A DNA stretch of 64,000 nt from Bacteroidota bacterium (GTDB lineage Bacteria; Bacteroidota; Bacteroidia; Chitinophagales; Saprospiraceae): NCBI GenBank assembly GCA_963169455.1, contig CAUJDW010000047.1:62001-126000 (forward strand), given 5' to 3'. The position numbers and the translations under genes were made by a program. Shown piece after piece: positions 1 through 8,275 of the stretch. The notes under the pieces were generated by a model that had not been told where the DNA came from, ran no database searches, and worked only from the letters and a program-made list of their open reading frames with translations. Within the stretch, counting starts at the first letter, position 1. Each line of letters begins with the position of its first letter.

Positions 1-1
1 A

Positions 2-739
2 GTAGGTGCGGCAGTAATTGATGCTATTCATTTCCTCCCACAAAGCCGGCCGAGGCTTTTTATTGTAGCTGTTGATAAAAAACTTGACATTCCTGGCATT
101 CTTCAACTTAGCTATCCTCATAATATTTGGCATCCGGGTTCATTGCAAAAAGCTGTAGCCCATTTCAATGCAGAGTTAAAAACCGACTGGATATGGTGGA
201 ACATCCCTATGCCTAAGCAGAAGTCTATAAAATTATCAAATCTTATCGAAGTTGAGACAGCAGAGGAGGTATGGCATCCTCAGGACTATACGCAAAAGCT
301 CATTGAATCAATGTCTTTGGTGAACAGAAGGAAACTGGAACAGGCTGAAAGAACGGGAAAAAAAATATATGGTGCTGCCTTTAGGAGGACTCGCAACGGG
401 ATTGTCAGAGCAGAGGTAAGATTTGACGGAGTGGCGGGCTGTTTGAGGACGCCAGGAGGAGGATCAAGCCGGCAATTTATCCTTGAAATCAACGCGGGTA
501 TAACCAGGAGCAGGCTGTTATCCCCGAGGGAATCGGCCAGATTAATGGGCCTTCCCGATCATTATAAGCTGCCTGTAAATAAGAATGAAGCATATCACCT
601 GACTGGTGATGGCGTAGTTGCGCCAGTTATAACCCATTTGGCGAAATTCCTGTTTGAGCCGATTTTAAATTTTAATTATTTCGGAGAATCCATTAACAGC
701 GATATTTATGTCAGAGGGACTCAATCAACTGTTGTCTGA
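2..739 (+). CDS. DNA (cytosine-5-)-methyltransferase, C-terminal part (5' end outside window)
   Basis: The reading frame is open from base 2, so the gene begins upstream of the window; about 245 C-terminal residues are present. Early in the fragment PQSRPRLFIVA matches the QxRxR motif VIII of C5 methyltransferases. Near the end, RLLSPRESARLMGLP (motif IX region) and GDGVVAPV (motif X) are seen. The enzyme would transfer a methyl group from S-adenosylmethionine to cytosine in a short DNA target. The catalytic PCQ and SAM-binding motifs lie outside the window, so activity cannot be judged. The end overlaps the next gene by 32 bp, and a Vsr gene follows, as is usual for C5 methylation systems. 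Base composition is clearly more AT-rich than downstream genes, which suggests transfer. Confidence 0.9.
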   Translation, partial: VGAAVIDAIHFLPQSRPRLFIVAVDKKLDIPGILQLSYPHNIWHPGSLQKAVAHFNAELKTDWIWWNIPMPKQKSIKLSNLIEVETAEEVWHPQDYTQKLIESMSLVNRRKLEQAERTGKKIYGAAFRRTRNGIVRAEVRFDGVAGCLRTPGGGSSRQFILEINAGITRSRLLSPRESARLMGLPDHYKLPVNKNEAYHLTGDGVVAPVITHLAKFLFEPILNFNYFGESINSDIYVRGTQSTVV

Positions 740-1643
740 TTTTTATACAAAAAATGCTTTCAATACGAAAGGAAAGCTCTCCGTCGCTTTGATTATGACG
801 CGGAGAGCAAAAGAAGAAGGCCTTCCACTTGACCCAAATGGCCTCTTAACTGAAAAAGGAGGGCAAGTAAAAGGCTTAGGAGGGGGAGCTGTCCAAAAAA
901 TATTGGATGAATATGACATCCACAGAGTATTAGCTCGCGAAGGAGGCAGAACCAGCAGAGGGAGCATATCGAACATGGAGGCTTATGTAGTATTCTTGAA
1001 TTCACTTAACAAAAAGGGATTCAACGACTTGGATCATATTGAAAAATTCTGGATTGATAAAGTAAAAGATTTCTTCGCAAGCCAACCTTTGAGTATTAAT
1101 TTGGATCACGCGATTAGTATAAAAGCGACCATTCAACAAGTTCTAAACCAGGCAAAAGAAAGACAGCAGGAAAATCCTTACAGCCAGTATCAGGGCGCTG
1201 TCATTCAACACCTGGTAGGAGCCAAATTGGAGCATTTAAATGGCAAAGGAGCCATTGCCCATCATAGCTTTTCAACTTCGGACAGCCAAAGAGGCCGGCC
1301 CGGAGATTTTGAGGTTGGAGAAGCCGTGCTGCATATTACGACTGCTCCGGGGGAAGCATTAATAAAAAAGTGCGAAGAGAATCTGAAGAAGGGGCTTAAA
1401 CCTATAATCGTAACACTTGAAAATAAAGTTTCCGTAGCTCAAGGCTTAGCCGAGAATAAAGGGTTAGTTGACAGAATTGACGTATTTGAAATAGGACAAT
1501 TCCTTGCAACAAATATTTACGAAATCGGAAAATTTGAATTCAAAGGCCAGAAGGAAGCTGTAGAGAAGTTGGTCTCTATTTACAATGAAATCATAGGAAA
1601 AGTCGAAACTGATCCAAGTTTGAAAATTAAACTCCACGGCTGA
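708..1643 (+). CDS. DUF4928-like protein, candidate restriction endonuclease of the R-M cassette
   Basis: A 311-residue protein starting with ATG inside the 3' end of the methyltransferase gene, which implies translational coupling. It resembles the DUF4928 family, which from memory occurs beside C5 methyltransferases. It has no signal peptide or membrane segment. Around residues 190-240 a GRPGDFEVGEAVLHI stretch is followed by a helix and the strand KPIIVTLE. This order (acidic strand, second strand, helix, strand) could fit a diverged PD-(D/E)xK nuclease core, but a clear ExK is not visible. Position between methyltransferase and Vsr makes the restriction partner the natural inference. The gene shares the AT-rich composition of its neighbours. 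Family assignment is fairly confident; nuclease function is inferred from context. Confidence 0.65.
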   Translation: MSEGLNQLLSDFYTKNAFNTKGKLSVALIMTRRAKEEGLPLDPNGLLTEKGGQVKGLGGGAVQKILDEYDIHRVLAREGGRTSRGSISNMEAYVVFLNSLNKKGFNDLDHIEKFWIDKVKDFFASQPLSINLDHAISIKATIQQVLNQAKERQQENPYSQYQGAVIQHLVGAKLEHLNGKGAIAHHSFSTSDSQRGRPGDFEVGEAVLHITTAPGEALIKKCEENLKKGLKPIIVTLENKVSVAQGLAENKGLVDRIDVFEIGQFLATNIYEIGKFEFKGQKEAVEKLVSIYNEIIGKVETDPSLKIKLHG

Positions 1644-1645
1644 AA

Positions 1646-2056
1646 GTGTCCGATGTTTTTGATAAAAAAAAGAGAAGCGAGATCATGAAGCATATCCGGT
1701 CCAACGACACCAAACCGGAGATGCGAATCAGGAAATACCTTTTTTCAAAAGGATTTCGATACAGGCTTCATAAAGAGGATATTCCCGGTAAGCCGGATCT
1801 AACTTTCCCTTCAAGAAAGAAAGTTATCTTTATCAACGGTTGCTTTTGGCATGGACATGATTGTAAGAGAGGTGCAAGAATCCCCAAGTCCAATACAGCT
1901 TATTGGCTGAAAAAGATTGGGAGGAATGTGGAAAGAGACAAAGCAAACTACCTGAAACTTAAAGAACTTGGCTATGAAATAGCCACCGTTTGGGAATGTG
2001 AGATGAAGGACTTTCCAGCCCTCGCCGAAAAATTGGAGGCCTTTTTAAATGCTTGA
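1646..2056 (+). CDS. vsr: Very short patch repair (Vsr) DNA mismatch endonuclease
   Basis: A 136-residue protein with the typical Vsr beginning (KKKRSEIMKHIRSNDTKPE, then RKYLFSKGFRYRLH) and the core GKPDLTFPSRKKVIFINGC followed by FWHGHDC. The Asp of KPDL and the HGHDC histidines match the catalytic and zinc-binding residues of the family. Vsr nicks next to the T of T:G mismatches left by deamination of 5-methylcytosine, protecting the methyltransferase target sites. Length is normal for the family. The start is GTG, two bases after the stop of the DUF4928-like gene, so the three genes form one operon. It ends the AT-rich segment; GC content rises sharply after about 2060. Confidence 0.93.
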   Translation: MSDVFDKKKRSEIMKHIRSNDTKPEMRIRKYLFSKGFRYRLHKEDIPGKPDLTFPSRKKVIFINGCFWHGHDCKRGARIPKSNTAYWLKKIGRNVERDKANYLKLKELGYEIATVWECEMKDFPALAEKLEAFLNA

Positions 2057-2063
2057 CCCTCGT

Positions 2064-2095
2064 TTTGATTTTCCACGGCTGCCGCCGTACCTTTG
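2064..2095 (+). promoter_or_regulatory. Putative Bacteroidota-type promoter for the radical SAM gene
   Basis: TTTG at 2064-2067 and TACCTTTG at 2088-2095, 20 bp apart, match the -33 TTTG / -7 TAnnTTTG consensus of Bacteroidota. The start codon at 2120 lies 24 bp after the -7 element. It lies in the short gap after the R-M cassette, so it would separate the two transcription units. Confidence 0.5.
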
Positions 2096-2119
2096 CACTC
2101 CAGATCAGCACATTAGCAC

Positions 2120-3418
2120 ATGGCATTGAACCAATCCCCATACGTCCTCTACTCCGACGGCAAGGGCAATATTTTTGAAGACACCTCCCTGTACGCCCTG
2201 GGGCGCAGCGGCTTTTACGCCACCCCCGTGCCGGAGGAAGAATGGATCGAACTGCCCGACGGCGGCAGCCTTTACGAACTGCCCGGGCGCCGGGGGGTCG
2301 GCATCGACGTGAAAACCGGCGAAATGCGGATGTGCGAAAAGGGCTGGGCCGCGGCGGCCTTCATCCCCCCGGCTTATACCGGGCTGTACCTGGCTTCCTA
2401 TATGAACCAGCCGGAAGCCCCCACCCTGCCCCTGTTCTGCTATACGGCCGTGGGCTGGCTGGACGGCAAATTCTACGTGCCCGCCGTGCGCATCGAGCCG
2501 GATATCCGGCAGGAGTGCAGCGGATTCGACCACAACACAGTGCTGCAGGGCGTGGAAAACCTGCGCCGGGCCTATCCTCAAAACCGCATCGTCGAACACC
2601 TGTCCGACAACTGCGCCCTGACTTACCACTGCCCGGCCGCCCGCAACTACTTCATGGGCCGCTGGGAATGCCCGGTGCCCACCTCGCCGGCCTGCAACTC
2701 CAACTGCCTGGGCTGCATCAGCCTGCAGCCGGAGGACGAGGTGATCGTATCCAGCCACGACCGCCTGAATTTCAAGCCGACGGCGGGCGAGATCGTGGAG
2801 TACACCGTGCCCCACCTGGAGTCGGCGCCTTTCCCCATCATCAGCTTCGGGCAGGGCTGTGAGGGCGAACCCCTGCTGATGTGGGAAACCCTCAGCGAGG
2901 CCATCCGTCAGATCCGCAGGTTCACCGGCAAGGGCAGCATCAATATCAATACCAACGGCAGCAAGCCCGATGCGGTGGAAGCCCTCTGCCGCGCCGGCCT
3001 CGACAGCATCCGCGTGAGCACCAACTCGGCGCAGGAGTGGCTGTACACAGCCTACTACCGCCCCAACAATTACCAGTTCGCCGACATCCTGGAAAGCATC
3101 CGCGTGGTGAACCGCTACAGGGGGTGGACGAGCATCAACTACTTCGTTTTTCCCGGCCTCACCGACAGCGATGAGGAGCACCAGGCCCTGCGCGAACTCA
3201 TACGCAGCACCGGGCTGAAGATGATCCAGTGGCGCAATTTCAACATCGACCCCGACTGGTACCTCGAGCGGGTGGGCGTAGCCGACACGGAAGAAACCAT
3301 GGGCGTGCGCGAGCTGATGCGCCGCATCCGGGAAGAATTCCCGGAGCTGAAGTTCGGATACTTCAACCCGCCGATGGAGCGCATCAAAGGGAATTATGAA
3401 CTGGATTTTGCGCATTAA
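2120..3418 (+). CDS. Radical SAM protein of unknown specificity
   Basis: A 432-residue protein with the cluster motif CNSNCLGC (Cys192, 196, 199), which binds the [4Fe-4S] cluster that cleaves S-adenosylmethionine. After it, ISFGQGCEGEPLL fits the SAM-binding GGE-type strand, and INTNGS fits a later TIM-barrel strand. The first 185 residues are an extra N-terminal domain without a recognised family; it includes several Cys/His residues but no clear second cluster motif. No SPASM cluster is present at the C-terminus. No signal peptide. The neighbours (a pseudouridine synthase remnant and an oxidoreductase) do not reveal a pathway. The substrate cannot be named. A promoter-like sequence precedes it. 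Confidence 0.85.
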   Translation: MALNQSPYVLYSDGKGNIFEDTSLYALGRSGFYATPVPEEEWIELPDGGSLYELPGRRGVGIDVKTGEMRMCEKGWAAAAFIPPAYTGLYLASYMNQPEAPTLPLFCYTAVGWLDGKFYVPAVRIEPDIRQECSGFDHNTVLQGVENLRRAYPQNRIVEHLSDNCALTYHCPAARNYFMGRWECPVPTSPACNSNCLGCISLQPEDEVIVSSHDRLNFKPTAGEIVEYTVPHLESAPFPIISFGQGCEGEPLLMWETLSEAIRQIRRFTGKGSININTNGSKPDAVEALCRAGLDSIRVSTNSAQEWLYTAYYRPNNYQFADILESIRVVNRYRGWTSINYFVFPGLTDSDEEHQALRELIRSTGLKMIQWRNFNIDPDWYLERVGVADTEETMGVRELMRRIREEFPELKFGYFNPPMERIKGNYELDFAH

Positions 3419-3427
3419 CCGGCCTTC

Positions 3428-4069
3428 GTGAACCTTCCGATCCTCACCGAAACCTCCCACTACCTCGCCATCGACAAGCCCGCGGGCCTGATCGTGGAGC
3501 GCAACCCCTGGGAACCCAGCGCCGAATCCCTGGTTTTCGAATATCTGTCGGAAAAGCGGGGCAGCCCTTTCCTGGGCATTGTGCACCGCCTGGATCGGGT
3601 AACTTCCGGCGTGCTGCTGCTGGCCAAAAAGAAAAGCGCACTGAAAGAACTCAACCGGCAATTTGCAGAAAAGCAGGTGCGAAAAACCTATCTTGCCATA
3701 GTGGAACAGGCGCCCTCTTAGGCAGAGGGCAAGCTGGAGCACTGGTTGTTCAAAAACCAGGCAGAAAAACGGGCGGTGGTGTTTGAACGGCAGCAAAAAA
3801 ACGCAGTTTTCTGCAGCCTCTCCTACCGCAGCCTGAAAGGCCGCCTGCTCGAAATCAGCCCCGACACCGGCAAATTCCATCAGATACGGGCCCAGCTGGC
3901 CGCCATCGGCTGCCCCATCACGGGCGACAACGCCTACGGCGCCCAAACGGGCTACCGCCCCAACGCCATCATGCTGCACGCCTGGAAGCTGGAGTTCAAC
4001 GACCCCCTGAGCGGGGAAAGGGTGCTGGTGGAAGCGCCTGCACCGGAGGATTTCGGGCTGAACGCATAA
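3428..4069 (+). pseudogene. RluA-type RNA pseudouridine synthase interrupted by one in-frame TAG
   Basis: The frame opens at GTG 3428, nine bases after the radical SAM stop, and encodes an RluA-family enzyme: DKPAGLIVE near the start, then the catalytic-loop motif HRLDRVTSG containing the nucleophilic Asp, and KTYLAIVE. A TAG stop at 3719-3721 cuts it after 97 residues. The same frame continues without shift into EGKLEHWLFKNQ and later GKFHQIRAQLAAIGCPI and LHAWKLEF, which are typical C-terminal family motifs, up to 4069. A single base change from CAG or GAG would explain the stop. The full product would be about 213 residues and would isomerise uridines in rRNA or tRNA. It may be a recent pseudogene, a sequencing error, or rarely a readthrough site. 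Confidence 0.85.
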
Positions 4070-4089
4070 CTGCCAATAACCTTCTTTCC

Positions 4090-5259
4090 ATGGATAAACA
4101 CACTTCAAGGAGAACCTTTCTGCAATATACCGCAGCCGCCGGCGCGGCATTCCTGCTTTCCTCCCTGGAAAGCTTTGCCAGAGCACGCAGGGAACCCGGA
4201 TTGCGGGTAGCCATCATCGGCTGCGGCAGCGTCAGCAACCGCTATATCCCGCACCTGCAGGCATCACCGCTCATCGAGATCACCAGCCTCTGCGATATCA
4301 GATACGAGCGGGCCCTGGCCCAGAATGAGCAGTATCAGCTCAGGGCAAACACCTACCCCCATATCGACGATATGCTGGCCGGCGCACCTTTTGATATGAT
4401 GGTTACCCTGACGGATATGCAGGTGCATGGCGAACTGAACAAAAAGGCGCTCCTGGCCGGCAAACATGTGTGGAGCGAGAAACCCATGGCCAACACATAT
4501 TCCGAAGGAAAAGCCCTGTATGAACTGGCCAAAAGCAAAAACCTGAGAATCTGGGGTGCGCCGGCGGTCGTCAACAGCCCACAGTTCGCCTTCATGAGCA
4601 GGAGCATACAGGAGGGAAAGCTGGGAACCATCGCCAGCGCCCATGCGCAGTACGGCCATACCGGCCCGGGCTGGAGCGCCTTCTTTTACGAAAAAGACGG
4701 CGGCAGCATGCCCGACCTGGGGGTTTATAACATCGCAACCCTGACCGGCCTGCTCGGGCCCGCAAAAAGCGCCATGGCCATGGCCAGCATCGTCACTCCG
4801 GAACGCACCGTCGACGACAAGGGGGTGATCAGGGTGGAAGCCGAAGACAATGCCCATATCCTGCTGGATCACGGCAAAGGCGTCATCAGCCACGTCATGT
4901 GCGGGTTTAATTATTTTGACCCCCACGGCCACGAAGCGGCCGGCCAGTCGCTGCATTCCATACAGATTTTCGGAACCCACGGCAATATGCGCCTGATCGG
5001 ATACGACTGGGAGCCGAACGGGGTCGTGCTGGATACTTCCTGGACTGAGCCGCCCGTCCTGCACCAGAAGGACGCCGAAGGCTACGCCTGGGAGGAAGGC
5101 GCAACGGTTGTGGGCGAGTCACTTATGAAAAATGCGGAGCCGCGCATCCACGTGGAGCACGCCCTGCACGTCCTGGAAATCATCGAAGCGGCCAGAAAGT
5201 CATCCGCTTCGGGAAAGAAGGTAAAACTGAAAAGCCGATTTCCCTGGCCGATGGTATAG
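4090..5259 (+). CDS. Gfo/Idh/MocA family oxidoreductase with Tat signal
   Basis: A 389-residue protein beginning with a twin-arginine signal (SRRTFLQ at residues 6-12, then an Ala/Leu-rich stretch ending near ESFARA), so it is probably exported folded with its cofactor. The Rossmann motif VAIIGCGSVSNRYI follows at about residue 40, and the family motif SEKPMANT, with the catalytic-region Lys, is present near residue 132. The C-terminal half fits the alpha/beta dimerisation domain. Such enzymes oxidise or reduce sugars or related polyols with NAD(P). The substrate is not deducible. Downstream lies a separate gene for a thioredoxin-domain protein after about 130 bp, so an operon link is uncertain. 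Confidence 0.9.
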   Translation: MDKHTSRRTFLQYTAAAGAAFLLSSLESFARARREPGLRVAIIGCGSVSNRYIPHLQASPLIEITSLCDIRYERALAQNEQYQLRANTYPHIDDMLAGAPFDMMVTLTDMQVHGELNKKALLAGKHVWSEKPMANTYSEGKALYELAKSKNLRIWGAPAVVNSPQFAFMSRSIQEGKLGTIASAHAQYGHTGPGWSAFFYEKDGGSMPDLGVYNIATLTGLLGPAKSAMAMASIVTPERTVDDKGVIRVEAEDNAHILLDHGKGVISHVMCGFNYFDPHGHEAAGQSLHSIQIFGTHGNMRLIGYDWEPNGVVLDTSWTEPPVLHQKDAEGYAWEEGATVVGESLMKNAEPRIHVEHALHVLEIIEAARKSSASGKKVKLKSRFPWPMV

Positions 5260-5387
5260 GGCGGGCATGCTTTCCCGGTATTCCGCACCGCTGTTAAGGG
5301 TACAATAAAAACGCCAAACCGGCTTTTAAAAAAAAGGCCCTACCCCCGGCGCCTTCACCAAATTTCATCACCTAAGCTGTTTAAACA

Positions 5388-7325
5388 ATGAGACAAGCAA
5401 CAACCCTGTTAATGCTCCTCGCCCTTTCCGGCGCGCTTTCCGCCCAACACCTCGTTTTCCAACCCGAACGCCCAATGCCCGGGGAAACCATACAGTTCCG
5501 GTACGATCCGGCGGGCGCGCCATTGGAAGGCGCGGAGCGCATCTACGCCACCGTCCTGCTTTTCAACGGAAAAATGCCAGAAGCCATCGATGTGGAGCTG
5601 AAGCCCGCCGGGGCGCATTTCACCGGCGAAGTGGCCGCCGGCGCCGATGCCAAAGCGCTGTTTGTGAAACTGGAGAACGAAGCGGCCGACAAAACGGACA
5701 GCAACCAGGAAAAAGGCTACTGGGCGATGTTTTATCAGGCCGGCCGTTCCGCTCCCGTACAGGGCGCCTGTGCAGGTATTGCCCAGGGCCTGAACAGCTT
5801 TTCCAATACCACGGGCGTAAAGCGCGACCAGGAACAGGCCCTGGAATACTACCGGCAGGAGTTCCGCCAATTCCCCGCCTCCAAAACAGATGTGGTTTAC
5901 GCCACCGATTTTGCCAGCCTGGCCGCCCAAACCAAAGATGAAGCAGCGCTGGCGGATGCCAGGGCCACCGCAGCGGCGCTGGCCGGCAGTAAAAAAGCCA
6001 CGGAAGCAGACTTGAACATGGCTTACTACATGTACCAGAGAATGGGAGACGAGGAGCCGGCGAAGGAACTTGGCGAAAAAATCAAAAAGAAATACCCCGC
6101 CGGCCGCGTGAGCAGCGACGCGCTGGTGACGGAATTTTTCAACGAGCGGGATCTGTCCAAAAAAGAAACCTTGTTCGAAACCTACAGGACGAAGTTCAGC
6201 AAAGACGAAGGCTTCCAGAGCACCCTCAACAACCTCGCGCGCTCGCTGGCCAATGGCTATGCCGCCAGAAAAGACTGGGGCAAATTCACCCATTGCCTCG
6301 CGCTGATGGACGACCGCCAGGCCAAGGCTTCCATCCTGAACAACCTGGCCTGGGAAATGGCCGGCGAAGGCCTGGCCGGCGAAGCCCCCGCACTGGAACA
6401 GGCCGCCCAATTTTCCAGACAATCGCTGGAGCTCATGGAAGAAGCGATGGAAAAACCCGGAGAGGGCAAGCCATCCTTCTACGGCAAGCGCTTTTGGAAA
6501 AGCATTCTGGAAGGCAACTACGGTATGTACGCCGACACCTATGCCGTCATCCGTTACCGGCAGGGGGGCTATGAAGACGCGCTGCATTACCAAACCATCG
6601 CCTGCGAAAACCGCGGTTTTTCCGATGGGGAACTCAACGAGCGCTATGCCATTTACCTGGAAAAGGTGAAAGGGGGCAAGGCCGCCGAAAAGAAACTGGC
6701 CGCATTCATCGCCGATGGCAATGCCAGCGGGAAAATGAAAGAACAACACAAGCGCCTGTTCATGGAACACAACAGCCTGGAAGATGCCTACGGCCTGTAT
6801 GTGGCCGAGCTGGAAAAGGAAGCCCAGGAAAAATTCCGCGAGGAAACCCGCAAAAAGATGATCGACGAGGAAGCCCCCGATTTCGCGCTGCGCAACCTCA
6901 GCGGGGAAGAGGTGCAGCTGAGCAGCCTCCGGGGCAAGACCGTCGTGCTGGATTTCTGGGCTACCTGGTGCGGCCCCTGCATAGCTTCCTTCCCGGGCAT
7001 GCAACGCGCCGTCAACCATTATCAGGACGACAAATCGGTCGTTTTCCTCTTCATCGACACCTGGGAAAATGGTGAAAACAAAGAAAAGAACGCCGGCGAT
7101 TTCATGAAGTCAAAAGGCTACAACTTCGAAGTGCTGATGGACAACGACAACAAGGTGGTTGCCAAGTACGGCGTGCGCGGCATCCCCACCAAGTTCGTCA
7201 TCGGCCCCGAGGGGCGCATCCGTTTCAGGAGCATGGGCTTCGGGGGCAACGACGAAGCCTTGCTCACCGAAATGCAAACCATGATCGACATGACAAAAGC
7301 CGAGGGCGGCAAAGCTATGCCGTAA
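5388..7325 (+). CDS. Secreted thioredoxin-domain (TlpA-like) protein with large helical N-terminal region
   Basis: A 645-residue protein with a signal peptide (MRQATTLLMLLALSGALSAQ). Residues about 20-490 contain a short beta-rich part and then a charged helical stretch of TPR-like character without a firm domain match. Residues about 500-635 are a TlpA/ResA-like thioredoxin domain: APDFALRNLSGEEVQLSSL, the redox motif WCGPC at about 527-531, and the cis-Pro region GIPTKFVI. It would act in the periplasm as a disulfide reductant or exchange factor. Proteins of this layout are common in Bacteroidota. No obvious redox partner gene is adjacent. The start is well supported by the signal peptide. 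Confidence 0.88.
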   Translation: MRQATTLLMLLALSGALSAQHLVFQPERPMPGETIQFRYDPAGAPLEGAERIYATVLLFNGKMPEAIDVELKPAGAHFTGEVAAGADAKALFVKLENEAADKTDSNQEKGYWAMFYQAGRSAPVQGACAGIAQGLNSFSNTTGVKRDQEQALEYYRQEFRQFPASKTDVVYATDFASLAAQTKDEAALADARATAAALAGSKKATEADLNMAYYMYQRMGDEEPAKELGEKIKKKYPAGRVSSDALVTEFFNERDLSKKETLFETYRTKFSKDEGFQSTLNNLARSLANGYAARKDWGKFTHCLALMDDRQAKASILNNLAWEMAGEGLAGEAPALEQAAQFSRQSLELMEEAMEKPGEGKPSFYGKRFWKSILEGNYGMYADTYAVIRYRQGGYEDALHYQTIACENRGFSDGELNERYAIYLEKVKGGKAAEKKLAAFIADGNASGKMKEQHKRLFMEHNSLEDAYGLYVAELEKEAQEKFREETRKKMIDEEAPDFALRNLSGEEVQLSSLRGKTVVLDFWATWCGPCIASFPGMQRAVNHYQDDKSVVFLFIDTWENGENKEKNAGDFMKSKGYNFEVLMDNDNKVVAKYGVRGIPTKFVIGPEGRIRFRSMGFGGNDEALLTEMQTMIDMTKAEGGKAMP

Positions 7326-7365
7326 GCGGTTTCGGGTATCCGCCCTTTGAAAAACAGAACTGTCT

Positions 7366-8235
7366 ATGTTTGCGAACCGATTAATCCTGGGAGCCCTGCT
7401 CGCCTTCAGCCTGTCGCTCTCCGCCATGGGGCAAAAGGAAAGCCTGCGCGTGATGACTTTCAACATCCGCTATCCCAGCCCTGCCGACGGGGTGGACTAC
7501 TGGCCCAACCGCAAGGAGATGGTGGCCAGCATGATCCGCTTTTACGGGGCCGATGTGGTTGGCCTGCAGGAAGCTTTCCGATTCCAGCTGGACGAGCTCG
7601 CGGCCCTGCTCCCCGGTTATGCCTGGTACGGCCTGTGCCGCACCGACGGCTCGATGGAACCCGATCCGGACAATGAGTTCTCCGCTATCCTTTACCGGCA
7701 AAACCGGCTCGACATGCTGGACAGCGGCACGTTCTGGCTGTCGGAGGCTCCGGACTCCGCCGGCAGCAAGGGCTGGGATGCCGCCCTGCCCCGCATCTGC
7801 AGCTGGGCCAGGTTCAGAGACAAGGCCAGCGGCGGGGCTTTTTACCACTTCAACACCCACTTCGACCACATCGGGGAGCAGGCCAGGCAGGAGAGCGCCC
7901 GGCTCATCCTGTCCAGGTTTAAATCCATTGCAGGAGATGAACCGGTATTGCTGACCGGCGACTTCAACTGCACGCCTACCGATGAGCCGTATCGTTTGCT
8001 GACAGCAAAGGAGAGCGGGCTGGCCGACGCGCTTTTCCGGTCGGAGGAGCCCCACCACGGCCCGCTGAGCACCTGGTCGGGCTTTCAGTTCCCCGGCGTT
8101 CCGGGCCGGCGCATCGATTTTATTTTCGTGGGCAAACAGGTGCAGGTATTGCGCCATGCTATCCTCTCCGATTGCTGGAGCGGCCGGTTTCCGTCCGACC
8201 ATTTGCCGGTGCTGGCGGAAGTGGGCTTACCATGA
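7366..8235 (+). CDS. Secreted endonuclease/exonuclease/phosphatase family protein
   Basis: A 289-residue protein with a signal peptide (about 1-23, ending SAMGQ). Metal- and phosphate-handling motifs of the EEP fold are in order: MTFNIRY, VVGLQEAF (catalytic Glu), FNTHFDHIGEQAR, LTGDFNCTPTDEPY and the terminal SDHLPVLAEV. The fold hydrolyses phosphodiesters or phosphomonoesters in nucleic acids, lipids or inositol phosphates. Sequence alone does not separate these. Export suggests a nutrient-scavenging or nuclease role outside the cytoplasm. The gene ends just before a strong hairpin shared with the convergent radical SAM gene. Confidence 0.92.
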   Translation: MFANRLILGALLAFSLSLSAMGQKESLRVMTFNIRYPSPADGVDYWPNRKEMVASMIRFYGADVVGLQEAFRFQLDELAALLPGYAWYGLCRTDGSMEPDPDNEFSAILYRQNRLDMLDSGTFWLSEAPDSAGSKGWDAALPRICSWARFRDKASGGAFYHFNTHFDHIGEQARQESARLILSRFKSIAGDEPVLLTGDFNCTPTDEPYRLLTAKESGLADALFRSEEPHHGPLSTWSGFQFPGVPGRRIDFIFVGKQVQVLRHAILSDCWSGRFPSDHLPVLAEVGLP

Positions 8236-8238
8236 CCG

Positions 8239-8275
8239 GAGCAGGGAGCCATAGCCGGGCTATGGCTCCCTGCTC
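8239..8275. terminator. Bidirectional hairpin between convergent genes
   Basis: Perfect 17-bp inverted arms (8239-8255 and 8259-8275; left arm GAGCAGGGAGCCATAGC) with a 3-base loop. It begins four bases after the stop of the EEP gene and overlaps the last codons of the convergent radical SAM gene. No long T-run follows on either side, so it may act as an RNA 3'-end stabiliser rather than a classical intrinsic terminator. Confidence 0.7.

Noticed and set aside
2105..4186. 693-codon open frame on the minus strand opposite the radical SAM and RluA-type genes
   Set aside because: It is antisense to genes with clear motifs and its translation shows no domain; long antisense frames are expected at this GC content.
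5409..7019. 536-codon minus-strand frame
   Set aside because: It lies fully opposite the thioredoxin-domain gene, whose signal peptide and WCGPC motif show which strand is coding.
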